Part shown: positions 42,838 through 53,445 of the stretch, piece after piece | Layout: each line of letters starts with the position of its first letter | Position numbering within the stretch: position 1 is the first letter of the stretch | Origin: Acidiflorens sp963841945 | GTDB lineage: Bacteria > Acidobacteriota > Terriglobia > Terriglobales > Acidobacteriaceae | Direction: 5' to 3' | Assembly (NCBI GenBank): GCA_963841945.1 | Contig: CAWJFC010000016.1 | Coordinates: 372,001-436,000 of the forward strand | DNA: 64,000 nt | Translations under genes and position numbers: made by a program | The notes under the pieces: model-generated | Databases searched by the model: none | The model's input: the letters and a program-made list of their open reading frames with translations, nothing else | What the model was told of the DNA's origin: nothing

Positions 42838-45312
42838 ATGGCATTTGTTCCCAATCCCGTAGCCGAAACGAGCGCCCGGCTGCTTGAATTTGAGAGCCTG
42901 CGTGACTTGCTCGCCGGGTATGCGTCATCACCGCTCGGGCACGGCCTGATTGCCGAACTCGGGCCCTCGCTCGACCGCGCGTGGATTGAAAATCAGCAGA
43001 CGCTGACGGCGGAGATTCGCGAGTATCGCCGGGTTGGCGGCCGCTTTGAATTTGGCGGGCTGCCGGAGGTGGAACAACTGCTGGAGAAGTCGCGCATCTC
43101 CGGCGCTGCGCTCGAAACAACCGACATTCGCGACATCGTTCTGATCGCCGACCGCGCCTCCGAATGGCGCGAGATTGTGCGCCAGCCTCCGGCCGCCATG
43201 CGGTCGGAGTGGAAGGCTGTCGCCGCGCTCTCCGAGGGCATCGCCGACTTCGCAGATTTTTTGCGCGCCTTCCGCAACAAGATTCTTCCCGATGGCACGC
43301 TCGACGATCGCGCTTCGCCTGAACTGAGCCGCATTCGCCGCGAGATCGAAAAACAGAAGCGGCAGATTCAGGAGTCGTTGCGCGGGCATTTGCGCCGGCT
43401 GGCCGAGGGCGGCACAGTACAGGACGAGCTTGTCACCATTCGCGGCGAGCGCTTCGTCATTCCCGTGAAGGTCGAGCAGAAACGCCGCGTGCCGGGCGTG
43501 GTGCATGGTGCGAGTTCGAGCGGCCAGACCGTTTTTGTCGAGCCGCTAGAGACGATCGAGCAGAATAACGAACTGGTGCGCATGCTCGACGAGGAACTCG
43601 CCGAGGTCCATCGCATCCTGCTCGAGATGACGCGGCAGATTGGCGAAAACGCCGAAGCCATTCTGGCAGCGGCCGGTGTGCTGGCAGAGCTTGAACTGAA
43701 CTTCGCCAAGGCGCGCTTCGCGGAGGACTACAACTGCGTAGCCGTAACGCTTTCTGGTACAGCACAAACAGGAGACGGCACAAGCCCAGCCTCTACCCTG
43801 ATCCTCCATCGCGCCCGGCATCCCTTGCTCGAGCGCAATCTCAGGGCGAAGAAGCTCGAAGTTGTACCCATCAGCATTGAGCTCGAGGGCGAACGTCGCC
43901 AGCTTGTGATCACCGGCCCGAACACCGGCGGCAAAACCGTTTCTCTGAAGACGCTTGGCCTGCTGGCGCTGATGGCGCAGTCGGGAATACCGGTGCCCGC
44001 GGACCGGGCCGATATGCCGGTGTTTGACGCGATCCTGGCCGACATTGGCGACTACCAGTCGATCGAGCAGAATCTTTCGACCTTTTCGGCGCACGTCACC
44101 AACATCGACTTCATCTCGCGCACGGCGACTCCCAATTCTCTTGTGCTGCTCGACGAGCTTGGTTCGGCCACCGATCCTGAGGAAGGCGCTGCTTTGGCGG
44201 TCGCTATCGCCGAGCACTTTCGCAAGATCGGCTGCATGACGGTGATTTCAACCCACCACACTTCGCTCAAAGTGTATGGCGCGAATACCTCGGGCGTAGT
44301 AAACGCGTCGGTAGGCTTTGATGAAGCTACCCTTCAACCGACCTATGAGTTGAAAATTGGCGTGCCCGGCGCATCGGCGGGCATCAACATCGCGCGGCGG
44401 CTGGGGTTGAATCCCGCCATCGTAGCGTCGGCACAGGGAAAGATCGGCTCGCAGACGCAGGACATTTCACGCTTTCTCGACCGCCTGCATTCCGATCTGC
44501 GGACGCTTGACGAAGAGCGGGCGCGGATCAGGACGCAGGAGCAGGAACTAGCGCGCGAGAAGTCGCACCTGGCCAATGAAGGCAAGAAAGAGCAGCAGGC
44601 CAAGGTTCGCGACATGGAGAAAAAGCTCGAGAGTATTTTCCGCGACTTCGAGTATCACGCGCGCGAGGCCGTCACCGCCGTCCAGGATCGCGCGGCCGCC
44701 CAGAAAGTTTCCAAAGAAGCCGAGCGGCGCATTGCCAAATTGCGGCGCGAATTCCGCGAGCAGTTTGACTCGGCGGTAGTCGCCCACGCCACCGGCGCGG
44801 ACCGTGGCGACCCGCACGCACAGCCCGCGCTCGTGAAGCACGTCTCCGAAGGCGACACGGTCAAGCTTAAATCCATGGGCCGCGCGGTCGTGGTGAAGAA
44901 GAAAGTTGGCGACAATCACTTCGACGTCGAAATCGGGTCGATGAAGATGCGCATTGCACGCGAGGATATCGCCGAGGTGCTAACGCGTCATGGTGAGTCG
45001 CCGGTCGATGCGGCGCGCGCCCGTGGCATCAAAGTCTCGCTGCAAAGCGAGCCCGGTAGCTCAGCCATGTCCAGCGAGATCAACGTAATTGGCCGCACCG
45101 TCGATGAAGCCACCAGCGAGGTCGAGAAGTTCGTCGACCGTGCATTCCTCGCTGGTATGCCGCGCGTGCGGATCGTTCACGGCAGTGGCATGGGAATTCT
45201 GCGCAAGGCATTGCGGGAGTACTTGAAGAAGCATCCCCACGTAGAGACAGTCGCGGAGGCGCCACAGAATGAGGGTGGTGGGGGGGCAACGCTGGTGGAG
45301 CTGCGGGTTTGA
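42838..45312 (+). CDS. mutS2: Endonuclease MutS2
   Basis: 824 residues. MutS core with Walker A GPNTGGKTVSLKTLGLLALM, Walker B NSLVLLDELGSATDPEEGAA and STHHTSLKVYG. Then come a coiled-coil clamp (about residues 520-630), a KOW-like segment (GDTVKLKSMGRAVVVKKKVG) and a C-terminal Smr nuclease domain (RVRIVHGSGMGILRKALREY). MutS2 lacks mismatch recognition; it acts on recombination intermediates or collided ribosomes. ATG at 42838 (MAFVPNPV) is the family start. Confidence 0.95.
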   Translation: MAFVPNPVAETSARLLEFESLRDLLAGYASSPLGHGLIAELGPSLDRAWIENQQTLTAEIREYRRVGGRFEFGGLPEVEQLLEKSRISGAALETTDIRDIVLIADRASEWREIVRQPPAAMRSEWKAVAALSEGIADFADFLRAFRNKILPDGTLDDRASPELSRIRREIEKQKRQIQESLRGHLRRLAEGGTVQDELVTIRGERFVIPVKVEQKRRVPGVVHGASSSGQTVFVEPLETIEQNNELVRMLDEELAEVHRILLEMTRQIGENAEAILAAAGVLAELELNFAKARFAEDYNCVAVTLSGTAQTGDGTSPASTLILHRARHPLLERNLRAKKLEVVPISIELEGERRQLVITGPNTGGKTVSLKTLGLLALMAQSGIPVPADRADMPVFDAILADIGDYQSIEQNLSTFSAHVTNIDFISRTATPNSLVLLDELGSATDPEEGAALAVAIAEHFRKIGCMTVISTHHTSLKVYGANTSGVVNASVGFDEATLQPTYELKIGVPGASAGINIARRLGLNPAIVASAQGKIGSQTQDISRFLDRLHSDLRTLDEERARIRTQEQELAREKSHLANEGKKEQQAKVRDMEKKLESIFRDFEYHAREAVTAVQDRAAAQKVSKEAERRIAKLRREFREQFDSAVVAHATGADRGDPHAQPALVKHVSEGDTVKLKSMGRAVVVKKKVGDNHFDVEIGSMKMRIAREDIAEVLTRHGESPVDAARARGIKVSLQSEPGSSAMSSEINVIGRTVDEATSEVEKFVDRAFLAGMPRVRIVHGSGMGILRKALREYLKKHPHVETVAEAPQNEGGGGATLVELRV

Positions 45313-45354
45313 TGCTAATTAAGCGTTTTATTATCTTTTAGATAAAATATCTCC

Positions 45355-45384
45355 TTGACAGCAGGATAAAGTGTCAGATATATT
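45355..45384 (+). promoter_or_regulatory. Promoter of the toxin-antitoxin operon
   Basis: TTGACA (45355-45360), 18 bp, TATATT (45379-45384). The segment is AT-rich compared with its surroundings. A TTATCT/AGATAA inverted repeat lies just upstream (about 45331-45346), a candidate autoregulatory operator or weak mutS2 terminator. Confidence 0.6.
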
Positions 45385-45406
45385 GTCATCCATCTGAGGG
45401 GATGCC

Positions 45407-45694
45407 GTGGGCACACTTGCAAAACTGTCGCGTCAGAAGATCTCAACCACGATTTCGCCGACAACACGTGACTACCTCCGAAAGTTGATTGAGCGCGGAG
45501 AAGTCGAGAACTTGGCCGAGGCGATTGATTTGTCTATCGAGCGCCTCTCGAAATTCGAGAATCGCGAACGGTTGGAGCGCGACACGGCGGCGTATTTCGA
45601 TAACATGTCGCCCGAGGAGAGCGCCGAGGAAGAACGATTGGCTGCGGCTCTCTCTCATGCGGCACAAGGCATTGACTTTGACAGGGAACCTTAG
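45407..45694 (+). CDS. Antitoxin of a MazF/PemK-type toxin-antitoxin pair
   Basis: 95 residues from GTG with GAGGGG 5 nt upstream. The N-terminal half (LAKLSRQKISTTISPTTRDY then AEAIDLSIERLSKF) resembles a ribbon-helix-helix DNA-binding unit. The C-terminal half is acidic and would wrap the toxin (NMSPEESAEEERLAAALSHA). It overlaps the toxin gene by 38 nt, typical coupling. Confidence 0.78.
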   Translation: MGTLAKLSRQKISTTISPTTRDYLRKLIERGEVENLAEAIDLSIERLSKFENRERLERDTAAYFDNMSPEESAEEERLAAALSHAAQGIDFDREP

Positions 45695-46046
45695 ACCGCA
45701 GCGCGGGGAAATCTGGACAGCCTACCTCGAAGAAGGTTCCCAAAGGCATTGGGTGGTAATCGTTTCCCTCGACAGCCGAAACCTTAGCGACCGCGCCTCG
45801 TCGGTCCTTGTGGTTCCATTCGGCAGCTATGGAATGCCGGGGCCGACGGTAGCGGAATTCCCGCCTGGCGAATCCGGTCTGCCGGAGGTTTCATACCTCA
45901 AAGCCCATTTCATTCAGGTGCTTCAAAAGGGCAGGTTAATAGAGCGCCAGAGGCGCAATCTCTCGCCAACGCGCTTGAGAGAACTAGTCGAGATGATCCG
46001 ACGCGCAGTGGATCCGGACTCAACCTGGCAGGGGACGGGGCCTTAA
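45657..46046 (+). CDS. MazF/PemK-family endoribonuclease toxin
   Basis: 129 residues. The fold start NLRPQRGEIWTAYLEEG carries the conserved RGEIW, followed by RHWVVIVSLDSRNLSDRASS, LVVPFGS and a helical C-terminus. SYLKAHFIQVLQKGRL is the usual second-half core. The enzyme cleaves mRNA or tRNA when the antitoxin is lost. The start may be the ATG at 45657 or a downstream TTG; a frame reaching 45489 only mirrors the antitoxin. Located between mutS2 and dnaG. Confidence 0.85.
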   Translation: MRHKALTLTGNLRPQRGEIWTAYLEEGSQRHWVVIVSLDSRNLSDRASSVLVVPFGSYGMPGPTVAEFPPGESGLPEVSYLKAHFIQVLQKGRLIERQRRNLSPTRLRELVEMIRRAVDPDSTWQGTGP

Positions 46047-46177
46047 ATTCTCGATTTGCGTTTTCTTCGACCGATTGTCTGCGTATTCCACATATTTTCC
46101 ACAGGCGTCGGGCGATTCGAGGCTTTTCGCAGCTTAGCCAAAAGCCTCACAATAAACCTGTCCATTGCGTGCTCGCC

Positions 46178-48076
46178 ATGACCTCTTCCGACAACTTCAA
46201 GGAAACCCTCAAACAGCAGGCCGACATCGTCCGCATCGTGGGCGACTACGTCAAACTGCGCAAGGCAGGTGGCCAGAATTTCTCCGGACTGTGTCCGTTT
46301 CACCAGGAGAAGACCCCTTCGTTTACCGTGCACGCCACTCAGCAGTTTTATTACTGTTTCGGCTGCCACGAATCTGGCGACGTGTTCAAGTTCGTGCAGA
46401 AGGTCGAGAACATCAGCTTCCCCGAGGCCGTTCGGCTGATCGCGCAGAAACTCGGCGTGCCCATGCCGAAGGTCGCGTTCTCCAGTCCCGCCGAGGCGCG
46501 CGACGCGCAAGTGCGCGGGGCTTTGCTTGACGTGCACCAGAGAGCGGTCGAGTTTTTTCAACAAAGCCTGCGCCGTCCCGAGGGCGCGCGGGCGCGTGAA
46601 TATCTCAAAGGGCGCGGCCTCGATGATGAAATGATCGCCCGCTTCCGGATTGGCTATGCGCCGGACTCGGGCTTCCAACTGCGGGACGCGCTGCGCCGCG
46701 AGTTTGACGAAGAGCTGCTGCGGGAAAGCGGCCTGTTTTCGTGGAAGGAAAGCGGTCAGGCGACAGCCGTCAGTCGCCAGGAAGACGCGGCTCCGGTCAC
46801 CGGTGACCGGTCACCGGACTCCGCGATCTACTCAAAGTTCCGCGGCCGGATCATGTTCCCCATCGCCAACGAGCAGGGTAAGGTCATTGCCTTCACCGGA
46901 CGCACCCTGTCGACCGACGAGAAGGCTGGGCCAAAGTATCTCAACTCACCCGAGACGAAGATTTATTCCAAGTCGCGCGTGCTCTTCAATCTCGATAACG
47001 CCAAAGAAGCGATCCGCAAGCTCGACTACACCATTCTCGTCGAGGGGCAGATGGACTGCATTTCCGTCTTCGCTGCTGGATTTCACAACGTCGTAGCAAG
47101 TTCCGGCACCGCCTTCACCGAATTGCAAACCAAGCTTCTTGGACGCTTCTCGAAAAACATTATCGTGAATTTCGACCCCGACACGGCAGGCGCGCGTGCC
47201 ACCGAACGCACCCTCGGGCTGCTGGTGGAAGAGGAATTCAATATTCGCGTCCTCACGCTCGAGACCGGATTCGATCCCGATCTTTTCATCCGCCGCAAGG
47301 GCAAGGATGCCTACGGCACAGCCCTGAGGAATTCGCAAAAATACTTTGATTATCTGATCGACCGTGCCCGGGCGCAGTTCGGGGCACGCAGCCCGGAGAG
47401 CAAGGTCAAGGCCGTCAATCATCTTCTGCCGCATATTCAGCGCGTGCCCAGCCGCATCGTGCGCGACGAACTGGCGAACGAGATTTCGCAGAAGCTGGGC
47501 ATCGATTCGGCGGTGTTGCGGCAGGAGCTTAAACATACGGCGACCAATCGCTCGGCGGCCGCGGTGAAGGCGCCGGCACAAGCGCAGATCACCGATTCGG
47601 AGCGCCTTCTGATCCGGGCGCTCGCTTCAGCGAGCCAGATGCAATCCGGGGGAAGTCGAACTTCATCTCGGGAAGGCACCGATGAGGAGTTCGATCCCGC
47701 GCGCCAGGCGCAATTCGCGCTGGAGTCGGAAAGGCTGCACGAAGGTCTGGCTTCGCAGTCACTCATCGAGGCTCTGCTCAAGGGCGGAGCCGAGACCTCG
47801 GACGTGATGGCCCTGCCACAGACGGAGGAAGACCGTCGCCTGCTCGCTTCGATTTTGATGCACGATGAGGAGGAACTGGCGCCTGAGACCGTGGAAGGTG
47901 CAGTACAGGGGTTGCGGAGGAGCCAACTGGAGCGCCAAAGGCGGGAAGCCCAGCGCGCAGTTGAGCGTCCGGGACCTTTGACCGAGGAAAAGAAGGCGCT
48001 TTTACAGGAAAAAATCCGGCTGAAGCTGGCCAAAAGAGATCCAGGCGTGACTGGCGCGGATGGACGGGCGAGCTAG
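46178..48076 (+). CDS. dnaG: DNA primase
   Basis: 632 residues. The CHC2 zinc finger is CPFHQEKTPSFTVHATQQFY with YCFGCHESGDVFKFV. The TOPRIM domain has ILVEGQMDCISVFAAGFHNV and NFDPDTAGARATERT. The C-terminal helicase-interacting region is Glu/Arg-rich. Between the zinc-linked domain and IYSKFRGRIMFPI lies an extra ~22 residues (about 197-218) encoded by heptad repeats. ATG at 46178 is preferred; a GTG at 46169 is in frame. It forms the classical dnaG-rpoD pair. Confidence 0.95.
   Translation: MTSSDNFKETLKQQADIVRIVGDYVKLRKAGGQNFSGLCPFHQEKTPSFTVHATQQFYYCFGCHESGDVFKFVQKVENISFPEAVRLIAQKLGVPMPKVAFSSPAEARDAQVRGALLDVHQRAVEFFQQSLRRPEGARAREYLKGRGLDDEMIARFRIGYAPDSGFQLRDALRREFDEELLRESGLFSWKESGQATAVSRQEDAAPVTGDRSPDSAIYSKFRGRIMFPIANEQGKVIAFTGRTLSTDEKAGPKYLNSPETKIYSKSRVLFNLDNAKEAIRKLDYTILVEGQMDCISVFAAGFHNVVASSGTAFTELQTKLLGRFSKNIIVNFDPDTAGARATERTLGLLVEEEFNIRVLTLETGFDPDLFIRRKGKDAYGTALRNSQKYFDYLIDRARAQFGARSPESKVKAVNHLLPHIQRVPSRIVRDELANEISQKLGIDSAVLRQELKHTATNRSAAAVKAPAQAQITDSERLLIRALASASQMQSGGSRTSSREGTDEEFDPARQAQFALESERLHEGLASQSLIEALLKGGAETSDVMALPQTEEDRRLLASILMHDEEELAPETVEGAVQGLRRSQLERQRREAQRAVERPGPLTEEKKALLQEKIRLKLAKRDPGVTGADGRAS
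46757..46823 (+). repeat. In-frame heptad repeat inside dnaG
   Basis: Units CAGGCGA CAGCCGT CAGTCGC CAGGAAG, then CCGGTCA CCGGTGA CCGGTCA CCGGACT. They encode a linker reading about SGQATAVSRQEDAAPVTGDR, absent from the conserved primase core on either side. Confidence 0.7.
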
Positions 48077-48192
48077 CATCTTACGCTGTCTCTGGAACTT
48101 AACCGGGCGCCACGCCATCTAAAGATCTAGCGGGAAAAGAGAAAGCGGACTTGCGCGAGGACGGGACTCCTTTCGCTACTGGCGGCCTAAGC

Positions 48193-48214
48193 CTTGTAAA
48201 TGCTATACTTGTAA
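48193..48214 (+). promoter_or_regulatory. rpoD upstream promoter with extended -10 between CTTGTAA direct repeats
   Basis: TG-C-TATACT at 48201-48209 is an extended -10. CTTGTAA occurs at 48193-48199 and again at 48208-48214, 15 bp apart, flanking it. The -35 is poor, as expected with an extended -10 or an activator. It lies about 95 bp before rpoD, so rpoD has its own promoter besides dnaG read-through. Confidence 0.5.
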
Positions 48215-48303
48215 GGTTTGTGCGGTCTCGCACAGCTCCGTGACAACTCCCACCGCTGAAAAGTTCGCTCGCGAAGCTGCGGGCGTCCTGAGGACAACCT
48301 GTT

Positions 48304-49998
<1,695 letters not shown>

Positions 49999-50078
49999 CA
50001 ATACTCACGAGGGACAGCCGCCCTCGGCAGTCCCGCGGAGCGAAGTTCCGCAACAAGCGTGAAATATAAACACAGTGG

Positions 50079-50103
50079 GGGCGCGAGCAATCGCGCCCTT
50101 TTT
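50079..50103 (+). terminator. Rho-independent terminator after rpoD
   Basis: GGGCGCGA / TCGCGCCC stem, GCAA (GNRA) loop, T5 tract; about 80 nt after the rpoD stop. Confidence 0.9.
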
Positions 50104-50155
50104 GTTATTGCGCCATTGTTACAGTCCCCTGAGGGCTGTTACTTCCCACGGGCGC

Positions 50156-50161
50156 TATAAT
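50156..50161 (+). promoter_or_regulatory. -10 box of the DUF3857 gene
   Basis: A perfect TATAAT lies 46 nt before the GTG start of the DUF3857 protein gene. The -35 position is not consensus. An imperfect inverted repeat (ACAGTCCC/GGGCTGT) lies about 15 bp upstream. Confidence 0.45.
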
Positions 50162-50207
50162 CATAAGTTTTAGTCTGCCGAATCTCAGTATCTGACTGAG
50201 GTGCACC

Positions 50208-52217
50208 GTGCGCGCGTCCTCCTGTTCAATGACGCTGATCTCCAGGCGAACCACCCATCCCATCTCGACTCATCTCCATTCCAAATTACTCTTTACTGTC
50301 ATCCTCGCTTTCCTTGGCCAGATTGCGGCTTCTCCCGCGCTCTCAGCCATCGATTTTCAGCCCGTCTCAGCCGACGAACTGAGAATGACGGGCGAACCGA
50401 AGGCGCCGGGTGCACCAGCCATCATTCTGTTTCGGCAGGTCGACCGCGATGACAATGAATCTAGTACTCACGAGGACGACTATGTTCGCGTCAAGATTCT
50501 TACCGAAGAGGGCCGCAAATATGCGGACGTCGAAATTCCATACTGGAAGGGTAACCTCAAGATAACCAAGTTTCACGCGCGCACCATTAAGCCCGACGGT
50601 TCCATCGTCAACTTCGAAGGCAAACCGTTTGAGAAGACGATCGTGAAGGCCCGCGGAATCAGGCTTCTGGCAAAAGCATTCACGATGCCCGAGGTGACTG
50701 TAGGCAGCATCCTCGAATATAGCTACAGGATCGAATTCAGTTCCGACTACGTCTTCGACTCACATTGGATCGTCAGCGACGAGTTGTTCACCAGAAGCGC
50801 GAAATTCACGCTGAAACCCGCCGCCTCCCTGCTCCTGAAAATCCATTGGAACGAACTGCCGCCTGGCGTGAAGCCTCTGCAGGAGAACCGCGAAATCCAT
50901 CTTGAAGTGAACAATATTCCCGCCTTCCAGGTCGAGGATTTCATGCCGCCGGAAAACGAGATGAAAGCGCGCGTCGACTTCACCTATACCCGATCGAGAG
51001 AGACAGATCCCGATAAATTCTGGAAAGAGTTCGGGAAGGAATGCAATTCGTATCTGGAGTCTTATATCAACAAGCCCAAAGCAATGGATCAGGCACTGGC
51101 GCAAATCGTTTCTGCCAATGACTCGACGCAGGTGAAACTTGAAAAGATCTATGCCCGTGTACAACTGATTCGCAATATCTCTTATGAAGAGGAAAAGACG
51201 GGACAAGAAGAGAAGCGTGACAAAGACAAGTGGCCAAAGAACGTGGAAGAACTATGGAACCTGCAGCATGGCAACAGCGTGCAGCTAAACTGGCTTTTTC
51301 TGGCCCTGGCGCGGGCCGCGGGCATTGACGGCTCGGACGTTTGGGTCCCGGACCGTTCCAGTTACTTTTTTGACGATAAAGCGATGAATGGGAATCGTCT
51401 GGACAGCGATGTCGTTCTCGTGAAACTCGACGGGAAAGACCTATTCCTTGATCCCGGATCGCCTTATATTCCTTTCGGCATGCTGCCCTGGAGCGAGACG
51501 GGAGTAGAAGGGTATAAGGTCACTAAAGACGGAGGGGCGTGGATTATCACGACCCTTCCCGATAGCTCGAAGTCGCGAATCTCACGCGAGGGTGAGTTCA
51601 GGCTCACCGATAATGGCGATCTTGAGGGCACGTTGACAGTAAGCTTCACCGGACTTGAATCTTCGCGGCGTCGGACGGAAGAACGCTTTGCAGACGCCGC
51701 CGCCCGTAAGAAGTATCTCGAAGACGACGTTAAAGAGTGGTTGACCAATGCCTCCGAGGTTGAACTCACCAACCAACCTGACTGGAAGAGTTCCACAGCA
51801 TCGATGGTAGCGGTGTTTTTGTTAAAGATACCGGGGTGGGCATCGGCGGCCGGTCGTCGCTCCGTCGTCCCGATGGGATTGTTCTGCGCTTCGGATAAGC
51901 ACTTGTTCGAGCACACTTCACGCGTTCACCCAATCTACTTTCAGTTTCCCCATCAGTTCGAGGACAACGTAACCATTGAACTCCCTTCGGGCTGGCAGAT
52001 CGTTAACCTACCTGCCCCACAAAAGAAGGACCGAGGCCTCGTCGTTTACACGTTGGAAGCGAAAAACGAAAAAGGCACGCTGAAGCTGCACAGAATGCTG
52101 AGCATTGACGCCTTGCTCTTGAATGTACAGGTTTACCCGGCGCTGCGAGGTTTCTTCCAGGAGGTGCGAACCCTGGACGAGCAACAGGTCTTATTGCAGC
52201 CGTCAAACGGCAATTAG
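50208..52217 (+). CDS. Secreted DUF3857 / transglutaminase-like protein, probably non-catalytic
   Basis: 669 residues with an export segment near residues 26-46. DUF3857 spans about 60-260 (DDYVRVKILTEEGRKYADVE, GSILEYSYRIEFSSDYVF). A transglutaminase-like core follows at about 290-420. The usual catalytic Cys context (G-D-C-K-D-K) is replaced by GNSVQLNWLFLALARAAG, and the His strand reads DVVLVKLDGKDLFLDPG with Asp in place of His. I infer a binding or structural role. GAGG lies 6 nt before the GTG. The C-terminal ~200 residues form a further beta domain. Confidence 0.8.
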   Translation: MRASSCSMTLISRRTTHPISTHLHSKLLFTVILAFLGQIAASPALSAIDFQPVSADELRMTGEPKAPGAPAIILFRQVDRDDNESSTHEDDYVRVKILTEEGRKYADVEIPYWKGNLKITKFHARTIKPDGSIVNFEGKPFEKTIVKARGIRLLAKAFTMPEVTVGSILEYSYRIEFSSDYVFDSHWIVSDELFTRSAKFTLKPAASLLLKIHWNELPPGVKPLQENREIHLEVNNIPAFQVEDFMPPENEMKARVDFTYTRSRETDPDKFWKEFGKECNSYLESYINKPKAMDQALAQIVSANDSTQVKLEKIYARVQLIRNISYEEEKTGQEEKRDKDKWPKNVEELWNLQHGNSVQLNWLFLALARAAGIDGSDVWVPDRSSYFFDDKAMNGNRLDSDVVLVKLDGKDLFLDPGSPYIPFGMLPWSETGVEGYKVTKDGGAWIITTLPDSSKSRISREGEFRLTDNGDLEGTLTVSFTGLESSRRRTEERFADAAARKKYLEDDVKEWLTNASEVELTNQPDWKSSTASMVAVFLLKIPGWASAAGRRSVVPMGLFCASDKHLFEHTSRVHPIYFQFPHQFEDNVTIELPSGWQIVNLPAPQKKDRGLVVYTLEAKNEKGTLKLHRMLSIDALLLNVQVYPALRGFFQEVRTLDEQQVLLQPSNGN

Positions 52218-52247
52218 AGTTGCTCGCGGTACCTCAACTCACCCGCC

Positions 52248-53369
52248 TCATTTTCCAAACGTAATCCGGTAAACCACGCCGCCCGAGTCGTCGCTCAGAT
52301 ACATCGCCCCGTCGGCCCCGAACGCAATACCCACCGGCCTTCCCATCCAGCGCCCTTTCTTCGTTTCGCCCGGAGCCAGCCAGCCAGTGATGAAGTCTTG
52401 CGCGCCTCCAACCGGCTGTCCCCGGTCGTCAAGCTTCACGCGCACGACTTTATAGCCGGTCGGGATGCTGCGATTCCACGACCCGTGAAAGGCCACATAG
52501 ATGTTGTTCCTGAATTCGGCTGGGAACATCGATCCTTCATAGAACGCCAAGCCCAGCGGCGCCGAGTGCGCCTGCATTTGCACCTTCGGCTCGAGCACGC
52601 CAGCACACCGGTTGTCGCCCGACTTCGTGAAATTGGAATCGGGGACGCGGTCGCCATAACAGTAAGGCCAGCCGGCATCGCCGCCGTCTTTTCCGAGATC
52701 GTAAATGGTCTCGGGCGGCAGGTCGTCGCCCAGCCAGTCGCGGCCGTTCACCGTTACCCACACCGTATCAGTCTTTGGATTTACCGCAAGCCCGACTGCG
52801 TTACGCAGGCCTTTCGCGAAAATCTTCTGCCCACTGCCATCGGGATTGAATTCCATCACCGTGGCCCGCCGCGGATCTTTCTCGACGCAGGCGTTGCAGC
52901 TCGATCCTGCGGAGATATACATCTTGCCGCCCTTGAACACGATGCTCCGCGTGGAGTGGCCGCCGCCGGTCGGAAGATCCGCGACCTTCACCGGACTGGT
53001 TGCGCGCAACGATGCTTCGTCCCAGTCGTAACGCCGAACCTTGTCATTCTCTGCGACGTAAAGCTTGCCCTGATAGAACGCAATCCCATGCGGTTCGTTC
53101 AGCCCGGAAAGGACATCGACGGTGCGGACCGCTTTGCCGGTATGCTTGGGATCGGGAAGCGCGACCACTCTACCCTCACCTGATTCGCTAACCAGCAGCA
53201 CCCCACCCGGGGTGAACGTCAGCATACGCGCGCTCTCGATGTGGTCCGCAAAAACCGCGATCCGGAAGCCTTCCGGCAGCTTGAGCTGCTTGAGGTCGAA
53301 CGGAGTCTTCTCGGCTCGAACAACTCCGCCGAGAAAAATCACGGGCAGGAGAAATGCAAAAGTGCGCAT
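52248..53369 (-). CDS. Secreted PQQ-type sugar dehydrogenase / sorbosone dehydrogenase-like beta-propeller
   Basis: 373 residues with signal peptide RTFAFLLPVIFLGGVVRA. Propeller motifs: LPEGFRIAVFADHIESARML, EPHGIAFYQGKLYVAENDKV, GGGHSTRSIVFKGGKMYIS, GLRNAVGLAVNPKTDTVWVT and AFHGSWNRSIPTGYKVVRV. These match soluble PQQ-dependent glucose/sorbosone dehydrogenases, including a CNAC pair. ATG at 53369 is preferred; the frame continues to 53501 but that part is encoded by a 15-nt tandem repeat. Confidence 0.85.
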   Translation of the reverse strand: MRTFAFLLPVIFLGGVVRAEKTPFDLKQLKLPEGFRIAVFADHIESARMLTFTPGGVLLVSESGEGRVVALPDPKHTGKAVRTVDVLSGLNEPHGIAFYQGKLYVAENDKVRRYDWDEASLRATSPVKVADLPTGGGHSTRSIVFKGGKMYISAGSSCNACVEKDPRRATVMEFNPDGSGQKIFAKGLRNAVGLAVNPKTDTVWVTVNGRDWLGDDLPPETIYDLGKDGGDAGWPYCYGDRVPDSNFTKSGDNRCAGVLEPKVQMQAHSAPLGLAFYEGSMFPAEFRNNIYVAFHGSWNRSIPTGYKVVRVKLDDRGQPVGGAQDFITGWLAPGETKKGRWMGRPVGIAFGADGAMYLSDDSGGVVYRITFGK

Positions 53370-53370
53370 C

Positions 53371-53445
53371 AGCGAGCCCCGTGACACTGAGCGCCATGAG
53401 AGTGAGCCCCGTGAGAGCGAGCGCAACGATACTGAGCGCAACCAG
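53371..53445 (+). repeat. Five tandem 15-nt repeats upstream of the sugar dehydrogenase gene
   Basis: Units: AGCGAGCCCCGTGAC, ACTGAGCGCCATGAG, AGTGAGCCCCGTGAG, AGCGAGCGCAACGAT, ACTGAGCGCAACCAG. They begin 2 nt upstream of the gene start. Read on the minus strand they would encode a five-residue repeat (R-S-V/L-S-x). Confidence 0.8.

Noticed and set aside
46043..46678. 211-codon minus-strand frame over the dnaG start
   Set aside because: Antisense of the zinc-finger region of primase; no start signal or family match.
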